Below are positions 1 through 5,048 of a DNA stretch of 5,140 bases, piece by piece (position 1 is the first letter of the stretch; every line of letters starts with the position of its first letter). Under the pieces are notes generated by a model, which did not search any database, was not told where the DNA came from, and was given only the letters and a program-made list of their open reading frames with translations. The position numbers were made by a program, and so were the translations under genes. Source of the stretch: Candidatus Gottesmanbacteria bacterium (lineage in GTDB: Bacteria > Patescibacteriota > Microgenomatia > 2-02-FULL-39-11); assembly GCA_016204905.1 (NCBI GenBank), contig JACQJU010000141.1, positions 1 to 5,140 on the forward strand, given 5' to 3'.

Positions 1-231
1 AATATTAAATATGTTGGGTACTTTTACCCTGATAAAGAAAATATGGAAGACTGGAGTGAGAGTGACCCATTAAATTCTCTAACAGAATGCCAAGATTGGG
101 TAAACAACATGATAGATCTATATGAAATTAGCGATGAAAATCAATATGATTATGTATGCGGAAAGGATTGCAAAAAAGAAGACGCATATAATCAGGGAGT
201 ATCTTATACTTGTCGTTCTAAAGTAAGGTAA
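1..231 (+). CDS. Hypothetical cysteine-containing protein, C-terminal part (5' truncated)
   Basis: The frame is open from the first base of the window to a TAA at 229-231, giving 76 visible residues. An internal ATG at 43 exists, but the residues before it (KYVGYFYPDK) look like ordinary folded-protein sequence, so I treat the gene as cut by the window edge. The visible part is acidic and aromatic. It has two Trp (18 and 33 of the fragment) and four Cys at fragment positions 30, 53, 57 and 71, spaced C-x22-C-x3-C-x13-C. Four cysteines in about 40 residues suggest disulfides in an exported domain or a small metal site. The sequence alone does not decide between these. I have an unverified impression of similar small proteins with an N-terminal membrane anchor in CPR genomes. 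The missing N-terminus would settle localisation. No function can be named. Confidence 0.6.
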   Translation, partial: NIKYVGYFYPDKENMEDWSESDPLNSLTECQDWVNNMIDLYEISDENQYDYVCGKDCKKEDAYNQGVSYTCRSKVR

Positions 232-238
232 TAAGTAA

Positions 239-261
239 TATGCGACGCATAATTTATTTTA
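239..261 (+). terminator. Weak candidate terminator hairpin
   Basis: A short dyad, TATGCGACGCATA (239-251), folds as a 5-bp stem with a 3-nt loop. It is followed by a T-rich tract (ATTTATTTTA) just after the stop codon at 231. The position suits an intrinsic terminator for the truncated gene, but the stem is short and the tract is interrupted by A, so the call is weak. Confidence 0.25.
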
Positions 262-295
262 TCAGAGATTATTGAAATTAGATATTCATTTATAA

Positions 296-327
296 GTTCG
301 AAAATCATCCCACAGCGGAGCAATAAT
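296..327 (+). repeat. Dispersed intergenic repeat, copy 1
   Basis: This 32-nt segment begins GTTCGAAAATCATCCCAC and ends GAGCAATAAT. It matches 1528-1560 with a few substitutions and a 1-nt indel. Both copies are preceded by ATTCAT a few bases upstream. They lie in the same orientation on either side of the fic gene. The A/G differences do not preserve codons, so the resemblance looks like a DNA-level repeat, not a coding remnant. The origin is unknown. Confidence 0.6.
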
Positions 328-332
328 CCTAT

Positions 333-361
333 TTGTAAATCGTCTAAAAATCGTCTATAAT
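333..361 (+). promoter_or_regulatory. Candidate sigma70-type promoter of fic
   Basis: TTGTAA (333-338, 4 of 6 to TTGACA) is followed by exactly 17 nt and a perfect TATAAT (356-361). Transcription would start near 368, only about 8 nt before the ATG at 376, so the mRNA would have almost no leader and no room for a ribosome binding site. A second TATAAT lies 11 bp further on (367-372), but it would place the start inside the coding region and has no -35 at proper spacing. Confidence 0.5.
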
Positions 362-370
362 TCGTCTATA
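338..370 (+). repeat. Three tandem 11-bp repeats in the fic promoter
   Basis: The units are AATCGTCTAAA (338-348), AATCGTCTATA (349-359) and ATTCGTCTATA (360-370). The core TCGTCTA is perfect in all three, at 340, 351 and 362. A period of 11 bp is close to one helical turn, so the cores face the same side of the DNA. The array covers the promoter spacer, the -10 element and the expected transcription start, which is where a repressor would bind. The regulatory role is inferred. The repeats themselves are plain in the sequence. Confidence 0.75.
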
Positions 371-375
371 ATCCT

Positions 376-1431
376 ATGTTTCAACCCAGGTATACCATTA
401 CTAACCGCCTTTTAGCCAATATCAAAAGAATCAATACGTTAGTAAACGAATTGAATAACAAACGATTTCCTCATGTTGTACTCCTAGAATTAGAAAGATC
501 AGCCCGCGAGGTATCTAGTTTCGCCTCGACAAGTATAGAAGGAAATCCTCTTCCCTTAACTGAAGTTAAAAAAATCCTTAAATCCAAACCCACCCATATT
601 CGAGACAGCGAGAAAGAAGTGCTCAATTACAATCAAGCATTACAGGATTTGAATCAAAAGCTAAAGGAGGACGAATTGAAAGTATCTCTTCATCTTATTT
701 TGAAAATCCAAAAGCAAGTAATAGATGGTTTACTTCCTCCTTTTGAATCTGGACGTTTGCGAGAGAAACCGGTCGTTGTCAATGATCCAAGAACTGGCCA
801 ACTTATCTATCTTTCTCCTGATGCCAAAGATATAAAGCCCCTCATGAATGATTTAGTGAAGTTTATAAACTCAAACAAAGAAAAAATAGACCCACTTATT
901 TTAGCAGGCATTTTCCATAAACAAATGGTGATTATCCATCCGTTTATGGACGGAAATGGAAGAACTACCCGACTGGCAACCAAAGTATTACTTGCCGCGA
1001 TGGGACTAAACACGTTTAATCTCTTCAGCTTTGAGAACTATTATAATAAAAATGTCACCAAGTATTTTCAAACAGTAGGAGAGTTTGGTAATTATTATGA
1101 TCTAATAGACCTGCCTGCCGGCAGGCAAGGTAAAATCAACTTTACCAATTGGCTAGAATATTTTACTGAAGGGATCATCGATGAACTTTTGCGGGTACAG
1201 AAATTGCTTCCAAACGTAGCGGTAAGCCCCAAGAATAAATTACAACCGTACCACCTAAAAATTATGGAGTTCATACGAGATAAAGGGTTTATCACCGATC
1301 GTGATTATGCCAAGCTGACCAATCGGGCGAAAGCAACAAGAGCACTAGATTTTCAAAAGCTCATAGATCTTGGAATAATTGAAAGAAAAGGAAAAGCAAG
1401 AGCAACATATTATGTCTTAAAGGAAAGATAA
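376..1431 (+). CDS. fic: Fic-family protein AMP-transferase (class II) with C-terminal winged helix
   Basis: This 351-residue protein has the full Fic signature HPFMDGNGRTTR at residues 188-199. His188 would be the catalytic base, Asp192 would bind Mg and GNGR would hold the nucleotide phosphates. Such enzymes transfer AMP from ATP to hydroxyl groups on target proteins. Residues 51-56 (STSIEG) match the inhibitory-helix motif [S/T]xxxE[G/N]. Its place before the active site makes this a class II, self-inhibited Fic, so no separate antitoxin is needed. The N-terminus (about 1-90) resembles Fic_N. The segment near 126-148 (GRLREKPVVV and beyond) is the expected target-docking flap. Residues about 291-349 form a winged helix seen in many Fic proteins, which may give DNA binding or dimerisation. 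ATG 376 is the only start, because an in-frame TAA lies at 358-360, and there is no Shine-Dalgarno. Residues 246-252 (LPAGRQG) are encoded by a palindromic insertion between YYDLID and KINFTNWLEYF. All catalytic residues are intact, so activity is likely. The target is unknown. Confidence 0.93.
   Translation: MFQPRYTITNRLLANIKRINTLVNELNNKRFPHVVLLELERSAREVSSFASTSIEGNPLPLTEVKKILKSKPTHIRDSEKEVLNYNQALQDLNQKLKEDELKVSLHLILKIQKQVIDGLLPPFESGRLREKPVVVNDPRTGQLIYLSPDAKDIKPLMNDLVKFINSNKEKIDPLILAGIFHKQMVIIHPFMDGNGRTTRLATKVLLAAMGLNTFNLFSFENYYNKNVTKYFQTVGEFGNYYDLIDLPAGRQGKINFTNWLEYFTEGIIDELLRVQKLLPNVAVSPKNKLQPYHLKIMEFIRDKGFITDRDYAKLTNRAKATRALDFQKLIDLGIIERKGKARATYYVLKER
1110..1130 (+). repeat. Palindromic element inserted in frame in fic
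   Basis: The perfect palindrome TGCCTGCCGGCAGGCA (1112-1127) sits in a 20-nt dyad (1110-1129) with one mismatched pair. It is strikingly GC-rich against its AT-rich surroundings. It encodes LPAGRQG (residues 246-252). Removing 21 nt would leave YYDLID-KINFTNWLEYF, a natural Fic sequence, so this looks like an in-frame insertion comparable to Rickettsia palindromic elements. Palindromes of this sequence are, from memory, abundant in CPR genomes. Confidence 0.8.
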
Positions 1432-1527
1432 TTTTTCATTACTGCGCATTATCCTATTCGCCTAGGCCAAAAATCTACTTCGCTGTTTTAGGGAAAATAA
1501 GATCTGTATTGCGGAATAAAATTCATC

Positions 1528-1560
1528 GTTCGAAAATCGTCCCACGGATCGAGCAATGAT
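1528..1560 (+). repeat. Dispersed intergenic repeat, copy 2
   Basis: This 33-nt segment begins GTTCGAAAATCGTCCCAC and ends GAGCAATGAT. It is the partner of 296-327, in direct orientation about 100 nt after the end of fic. The rest of 1432-1712 holds no gene. Apart from this repeat I see only the promoter at 1660-1687 and a weak AT-rich hairpin (TTCTTAT at 1572-1578 with ATAAGAA at 1588-1594). Confidence 0.6.
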
Positions 1561-1659
1561 TATCTAGGTTTTTCTTATCCTGGTATTATAAGAATATGAA
1601 TTATTAGTAAATGGTTTAACTTATATCTCAACTTTATGCAGAAAATCAGATAGGATTCC

Positions 1660-1687
1660 TTGACAAGTTTATAGGACAGAGTACAAT
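1660..1687 (+). promoter_or_regulatory. Sigma70-type promoter of the secreted PKD protein gene
   Basis: A perfect TTGACA (1660-1665), a 16-nt spacer and TACAAT (1682-1687, 5 of 6) form the best promoter in the window. Transcription should start near 1694, about 19 nt before the GTG at 1713. A 7-bp inverted repeat, ACAAGTT (1663-1669) and AACTTGT (1690-1696), overlaps the -35 and the transcription start and could be an operator. Confidence 0.7.
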
Positions 1688-1712
1688 CGAACTTGTAATC
1701 ATTTATAAAACT

Positions 1713-3926
1713 GTGAGGACACGAATTTTTAAAGCGTTTGGATTTTTACTTATCTTATTTCTTTTCTTTAAGGGACAGATAGCAGCACAAACGACACCTA
1801 CTCCGACACCCGCATCAATCTTCATAATTACTCCAAAAAGTGTTCAGGGGAATTGGGGTGTTTATGGGTCCGGTAACGAACTTACCGATGAAACGTTTGA
1901 TCCTACGCAAGGAAATTATGGGACTTACGCTCAGCTAGTAAATTCCGCTGACTATCTTATGGATGACTGGAATTCAGAGAACATGCCCACAGGTCAACTT
2001 GCAAGTCTACAATTGTGCTACAAATCTTGGTACACGGGTAATTACTTCACCTTTTGGACCGGTAATTGGACAGCCGGTGGCACTCCCTTTTGGACTGTAA
2101 ATGGAGATGATAATATGGGAACTCATTGCCACGATATCCCAAATCCTTCAACTGTCCAATCTCAAATCCTAGCCAACAATTTTCACATAACGGCTCAAGG
2201 AGGGAATGCTTATCTTAATTATTGGTATATCGTGGCTACAATCGGCACTCCGCCAACACCATCTCCGACTCCAATATCTACTCCAACGCCAACACCCATC
2301 TCAACTTATAGTGCTTTCAATGATTTTTCCACTACCACCAACCCTTCACCCGGAGGAACATGGAGTTATGGATATACGCCTACTCTTGGGGGAGTATTTA
2401 CACTGTATCCCAGTGTTTTGAATCACTTTAATGGTGCCTATCGATGGTCTCCCGGATTAACGATTGAAGATGGAAACGTGGTGAAGAATGTTACCGGAGT
2501 TGATATGCGGTATCCATATGATACTGACATAGTATATCCGGGAACAGAATACCTTCATTTTCATCCGGGACCAAACGGGGAAAATAGCGTTGTCCGTTTC
2601 AAAGCTCCTGAAACTGGAGTCTACGAGGTAAATGCTTCGTTTAAAAGTTTACGATATGGTGGGACACCGACGACTACAGATATCCATGTACTAATAAATT
2701 CTGTTTCACTTTTTGATGATCTAATTAATGGAAATATTCCCGGAGATGGTACGCATGATTTCTCTCGGTCGATATCTCTTTCTGCAGGAAATACACTAGA
2801 TTTTGTTGTTGGTCGAGGTATTAATGGAACGTATCTTTTTGACAGTTCCGGTATTAAAGCAACTATTATAAATACTTCCTCTTCCGTCAATTTACCTCCA
2901 ACTGTCGATGCCGATGGTCCCTACAGTGTAAATGAAGGCGGGTCAATACAGGTTAGTGCCACTGGAAACGATCCTGAAAATGGACTCTTAACATATGCCT
3001 GGGATTTGGATAATAATGAAAGTTTTGAAACTCCGGGACAAAGTGTAAATTTCTCGGCTGCAAATCGTAACGGGCCAGATACAAAAACCATTACAGTGCA
3101 AGTAACTGACGACGGAAATTTAACCGCAACGGATCAAGCAACTGTTGATGTAGACAATGTTGCACCAACTGTAGGTGTAATTACGGCTCCAACCGAACCG
3201 GTGTTAGTAAATATGCCAGTTTACACGAATGTCTCTTTTTCTGACCCGGGAGTTCCTGACACCCATACCGCAGTTTGGAATTGGGGAGACGGCAACTCAT
3301 CATCGTGCCCTTCCAACTCAACTAATTGTACGCTAACCGAATCCAACGGTTCAGGTACTGTCACTGGATCTCACATCTATATCACTCCCGGAGTCTATGA
3401 AGTAAAGGTCATAGTAACCGATGACGACACAGCACCTGATGAGGAAATCTATCAATATATAGTGATATATGATAACAATGCAAATAGTGGTTTTGTCACC
3501 GGAGCAGGTACAATTATTTCTCCTCTTGGAGCCTACACTACCCAACCCACGCTCACTGGTATTGCACGATTTGGCTTTGTTTCAAAATATCAACCTGGAG
3601 CAAACACACCTACAGGAGACACCCAATTCAGATTCCAAACGGCTGGATTCACATTTCAAAGCACCTCTTACCAATGGCTTGTAGTTGGTGGAGCAAAAGC
3701 GCAATACAAAGGTACAGGAACAGTAGTCAACGATAATGGGAATTATACATTCCTTCTTAGTGCAATAGATGGACAAATCAATGGTGGGGGAGGAGAAGAT
3801 AAATTCAGAATCAAGATCTGGGATACCAACACAAACTATGTTATCTATGACAACCAGATAGGAGCGGGTGATACAGCTGACCCCTCAATGATGATTAACT
3901 CTGGATCAATTGTAATTCATCACTAA
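1713..3926 (+). CDS. Secreted multidomain protein with two PKD domains
   Basis: This 737-residue protein starts at GTG 1713. No ATG lies upstream in frame before the TAA at 1617, and the start gives a proper signal peptide: R/K-rich residues 2-7, hydrophobic core 9-19 and likely cleavage after QIAA (residue 25). Domains in order follow. A short Thr-Pro tract spans 27-33. An aromatic-rich beta domain of unknown family spans about 36-176, with Cys102 and Cys139. A Thr/Ser-Pro linker spans 178-198. A jelly-roll-like, possibly sugar-binding domain spans about 199-387, opening FNDFSTTTNPS..GTWSYGY. PKD 1 spans about 395-482 (YAWDLDNN). PKD 2 spans about 486-586 (WNWGDG), with Cys532 and Cys539. 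The C-terminal beta domain spans about 590-737 (FGFVSKY, STSYQWLVV, KFRIKIWD) and resembles a domain often found after PKD/Ig repeats, called post-COAP-1 in some annotations as I recall. There is no C-terminal membrane helix, LPXTG or PEP-CTERM signal, so the product is probably released or held non-covalently. Adhesion or glycan binding is the likely role. No catalytic domain is visible. It is monocistronic. Confidence 0.88.
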   Translation: MRTRIFKAFGFLLILFLFFKGQIAAQTTPTPTPASIFIITPKSVQGNWGVYGSGNELTDETFDPTQGNYGTYAQLVNSADYLMDDWNSENMPTGQLASLQLCYKSWYTGNYFTFWTGNWTAGGTPFWTVNGDDNMGTHCHDIPNPSTVQSQILANNFHITAQGGNAYLNYWYIVATIGTPPTPSPTPISTPTPTPISTYSAFNDFSTTTNPSPGGTWSYGYTPTLGGVFTLYPSVLNHFNGAYRWSPGLTIEDGNVVKNVTGVDMRYPYDTDIVYPGTEYLHFHPGPNGENSVVRFKAPETGVYEVNASFKSLRYGGTPTTTDIHVLINSVSLFDDLINGNIPGDGTHDFSRSISLSAGNTLDFVVGRGINGTYLFDSSGIKATIINTSSSVNLPPTVDADGPYSVNEGGSIQVSATGNDPENGLLTYAWDLDNNESFETPGQSVNFSAANRNGPDTKTITVQVTDDGNLTATDQATVDVDNVAPTVGVITAPTEPVLVNMPVYTNVSFSDPGVPDTHTAVWNWGDGNSSSCPSNSTNCTLTESNGSGTVTGSHIYITPGVYEVKVIVTDDDTAPDEEIYQYIVIYDNNANSGFVTGAGTIISPLGAYTTQPTLTGIARFGFVSKYQPGANTPTGDTQFRFQTAGFTFQSTSYQWLVVGGAKAQYKGTGTVVNDNGNYTFLLSAIDGQINGGGGEDKFRIKIWDTNTNYVIYDNQIGAGDTADPSMMINSGSIVIHH

Positions 3927-3950
3927 CTTTAAAAATTCTTCAAAAATCGT

Positions 3951-3969
3951 CAAAGAAACGAGTTCTTTG
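3951..3969 (+). other. AT-rich hairpin after the PKD protein gene
   Basis: CAAAGAA (3951-3957) and TTCTTTG (3963-3969) form a perfect 7-bp stem with a 5-nt loop, 25 nt after the stop codon. It could help end transcription, but the stem is weak and no T tract follows (the next bases are TAAACCC). I do not call it a terminator. Confidence 0.25.
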
Positions 3970-4054
3970 TAAACCCATCTAGAGAGCGGTTTTCCTCAGA
4001 AATTTTAATGATCCTGTTTGCTCCTTTCATCTTATTTTATATATAACCTCACAA

Positions 4055-4083
4055 TTGACACAATATCTCCTTATTGAGATTAT
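4055..4083 (+). promoter_or_regulatory. Candidate promoter of tspO, leaderless transcript
   Basis: A perfect TTGACA (4055-4060) is followed after 17 nt by GATTAT (4078-4083, 4 of 6), which would start transcription at about 4090, the G of the GTG start codon. TATATT (4081-4086) is a better -10 match, but its spacer is 20 nt and it would start transcription inside the gene. Dyads overlap the region: CACAATA (4059-4065) with TATTGTG (4086-4092), and ATCTC (4065-4069) with GAGAT (4076-4080). Confidence 0.5.
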
Positions 4084-4089
4084 ATTATT

Positions 4090-4545
4090 GTGAATAAATT
4101 TCTAAGGTTAATTACCTTCATATTCTTATGTGAAAGTGCCGGATTAATCGGCTCAATATTTACATTTAGCTCTGTAAGCACTTGGTATCCTACTTTAATA
4201 AAACCATTTTTTACCCCTCCATCTTGGATTTTCGGACCAGTGTGGACGATCATGTATTTATTCATGGGAATTTCTCTCTACCTTGTTTGGGGAAAGAAAA
4301 AAACAGACCTAAAATGGTTTTGGTTGCAACTTATCTTAAATTCTTTTTGGTCACTAGTTTTCTTCGGACTGAAAAATCCTGGATTAGCTTTTGTAGTAAT
4401 AATTTTTCTCTTGACAAGCATTTTTCTCACCATCAAAACTTTAAGTAAAATTAATAAAACAGCAGCTTTCTTGCTTTATCCCTATCTTGCCTGGGTCAGC
4501 TTTGCATCAGTGCTAAATTTATTTATTGTGTTACTAAATAGATAA
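4090..4545 (+). CDS. tspO: TspO/MBR family protein (tryptophan-rich sensory protein)
   Basis: This 151-residue, strongly hydrophobic protein has the usual length and five predicted membrane helices of the TspO/translocator family: about 5-25, 47-67, 75-93, 98-117 and 124-149. Family motifs are clear. They are WYPTLIKPFFTPP (32-44) before helix 2, W46/W52/Y56, QLILNSFWSLVFFG (80-93) in helix 3, and YPYLAWVSFASVLN (130-143) in helix 5, with eight Trp in all. Characterised members bind porphyrins and other small hydrophobic ligands and act in tetrapyrrole or stress signalling. The ligand here is unknown. GTG 4090 is chosen because an in-frame TGA lies at 4075-4077 and no ATG precedes the family-like N-terminus. 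There is no Shine-Dalgarno, and the promoter predicts a leaderless message. The gene stands alone, with 163 nt before it, and converges with the small minus-strand gene. No haem or carotenoid gene is nearby. Confidence 0.93.
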   Translation: MNKFLRLITFIFLCESAGLIGSIFTFSSVSTWYPTLIKPFFTPPSWIFGPVWTIMYLFMGISLYLVWGKKKTDLKWFWLQLILNSFWSLVFFGLKNPGLAFVVIIFLLTSIFLTIKTLSKINKTAAFLLYPYLAWVSFASVLNLFIVLLNR

Positions 4546-4622
4546 GAAACAATATCAAATCGCCCCATCTGGAAACAAGTTAGTGAAATATATAAGCGAA
4601 ATTACTAAAATCGTGGTTAAAA

Positions 4623-4635
4623 GAGAACCGTCCCC
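4623..4635 (+). repeat. REP-like repeat copy A (GAGAACCGTCCCC)
   Basis: This 13-nt sequence is the exact reverse complement of 5043-5055, and its 12-nt core recurs at 5118-5129. The GGGGACGGTTCT core is, from memory, typical of short repeats around REP-associated tyrosine (Y1) transposases. The remaining bases of 4546-4720 hold nothing else I can support. Confidence 0.7.
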
Positions 4636-4720
4636 ATTTCAAATAAGAGTTGAATCATGGCGTGTTTTATAATACGTTCCTAAATAATCAACTAGGTGGA
4701 GCAACACTTTCATTTCAAGG

Positions 4721-4942
4721 TTACACTTTTGTGGATTGATCTTTGTGCTCAACTTTGACTATGAAATTGGGTTTTACACCTGCAAATGCAGGTAAGAGAT
4801 GATTAAGTACTTGTTCTGCCGTCATACGAAACTTCTTTCCTCGTGCTGATATTTTGAGCCACCCTTCTTTATCTTTATAATACTTTTCGGTGAAATTTTT
4901 GGTGCCGAGAAAGATCACATAGGTATCATTCTTCAGATTCAT
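4721..4942 (-). CDS. Small basic hypothetical protein
   Basis: This 73-residue, lysine-rich soluble protein has no signal peptide or membrane segment. Its composition is protein-like: an aromatic N-terminal part (TYVIFLGT, YYKDKEGWLKI), a central amphipathic stretch FRMTAEQVLNHLLP (38-51) and a charged C-terminus ending VKVEHKDQSTKV. The ATG at 4942 is the only possible start, since the frame stays open to a TAA at 5026-5024 without any ATG, GTG or TTG. A promoter just upstream predicts a start of transcription within a base or two of this ATG, which supports both the gene and its start. There is no Shine-Dalgarno. I believe similar short proteins with MTAEQVLNHLLP occur as hypotheticals in CPR genomes, but this is unverified. 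The stretch LPAFAG (50-55) is encoded by a DNA palindrome. Function is unknown. It lies between inverted REP-like repeats and could be cargo. Confidence 0.68.
   Translation of the reverse strand: MNLKNDTYVIFLGTKNFTEKYYKDKEGWLKISARGKKFRMTAEQVLNHLLPAFAGVKPNFIVKVEHKDQSTKV
4778..4793. repeat. Short palindrome inside the small minus-strand gene
   Basis: ACCTGC (4778-4783) and GCAGGT (4788-4793) are perfect inverted arms around AAAT. On the minus strand they encode PAFAG (residues 51-55). The CCTGC...GCAGG arms echo the CCTGCCGGCAGG core in fic, but the loop differs and common descent is uncertain. Confidence 0.5.
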
Positions 4943-4957
4943 TATACGAATGATACC
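4922..4957. repeat. 10-bp perfect inverted repeat over the start of the small gene
   Basis: GGTATCATTC (4922-4931) and GAATGATACC (4948-4957) are perfect reverse complements 16 nt apart. One arm contains the predicted -10 element of the minus-strand gene. The other lies within its first codons. The spacer holds the ATG. In a leaderless message only the second arm would be transcribed, so a DNA operator is likelier than an RNA hairpin. Confidence 0.7.
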
Positions 4958-4977
4958 ATAATGGGTGATTGTGTCTA
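4950..4977 (-). promoter_or_regulatory. Candidate promoter of the small minus-strand gene
   Basis: Read on the minus strand, TAGACA (4977-4972, 5 of 6) is followed by 16 nt and TATCAT (4955-4950, 5 of 6). The predicted transcription start is about 4943, one base before the ATG at 4942, so the message should be essentially leaderless. Confidence 0.55.
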
Positions 4978-5024
4978 ATTTTGTAGAACTAGTTATAGTA
5001 ACATACGATCCTCGAGCATTTCGT

Positions 5025-5048
5025 TAAATAGGGGACTAAATAGGGGAC
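5025..5048 (+). repeat. Perfect 12-bp tandem duplication at the REP-like repeat edge
   Basis: TAAATAGGGGAC occurs twice in direct succession (5025-5036 and 5037-5048). The second copy runs into the full GGGGACGGTTCTC repeat; the first stops after GGGGAC. This looks like a slipped or partial duplication of the repeat's outer end, or the trace of an insertion or excision event. Confidence 0.75.

Noticed and set aside
338..370. Tandem 11-bp repeats considered as a replication origin iteron array
   Set aside because: There are only three units, no replication initiator gene is nearby, and they sit exactly on a promoter.
367..372. Second TATAAT before fic considered as the main -10
   Set aside because: It would start transcription inside the coding region and has no -35 at proper spacing; the upstream TATAAT at 356-361 fits better.
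807..1013. Minus-strand ORF of 68 codons
   Set aside because: It is antisense to the Fic catalytic motif region, has no promoter or start signal of its own, and is explained as a shadow of fic.
1095..1295. Minus-strand ORF of 66 codons ending CLPAGRSIRS
   Set aside because: It lies wholly inside fic. Its LPAGR string comes from the palindrome reading alike on both strands, and the rest is not protein-like.
1432..1527. Region after fic searched for an intrinsic terminator
   Set aside because: The only dyad is the loopless GCCTAGGC at 1460-1467; no stem plus T tract is present.
2244..2306. Short repeated ACTCCAACGCC-like units, considered as a DNA repeat or CRISPR-like array
   Set aside because: They simply encode the Thr/Ser-Pro linker in frame and have no regular spacer structure.
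2206..2421. Plus-strand ORF of 71 codons rich in Leu, Gln and His
   Set aside because: It is a frame-shifted reading of the Thr-Pro linker and neighbouring domain of the PKD protein; the odd composition comes from the linker repeat.
2621..2890. Minus-strand ORF of 89 codons, plus others over 3351-3776
   Set aside because: All are antisense or shifted readings of the strongly supported PKD protein gene, with no independent support.
4080..4448. Minus-strand ORF 4080-4265 and plus-strand ORF 4182-4448
   Set aside because: Both overlap tspO, whose family motifs fix the true frame.
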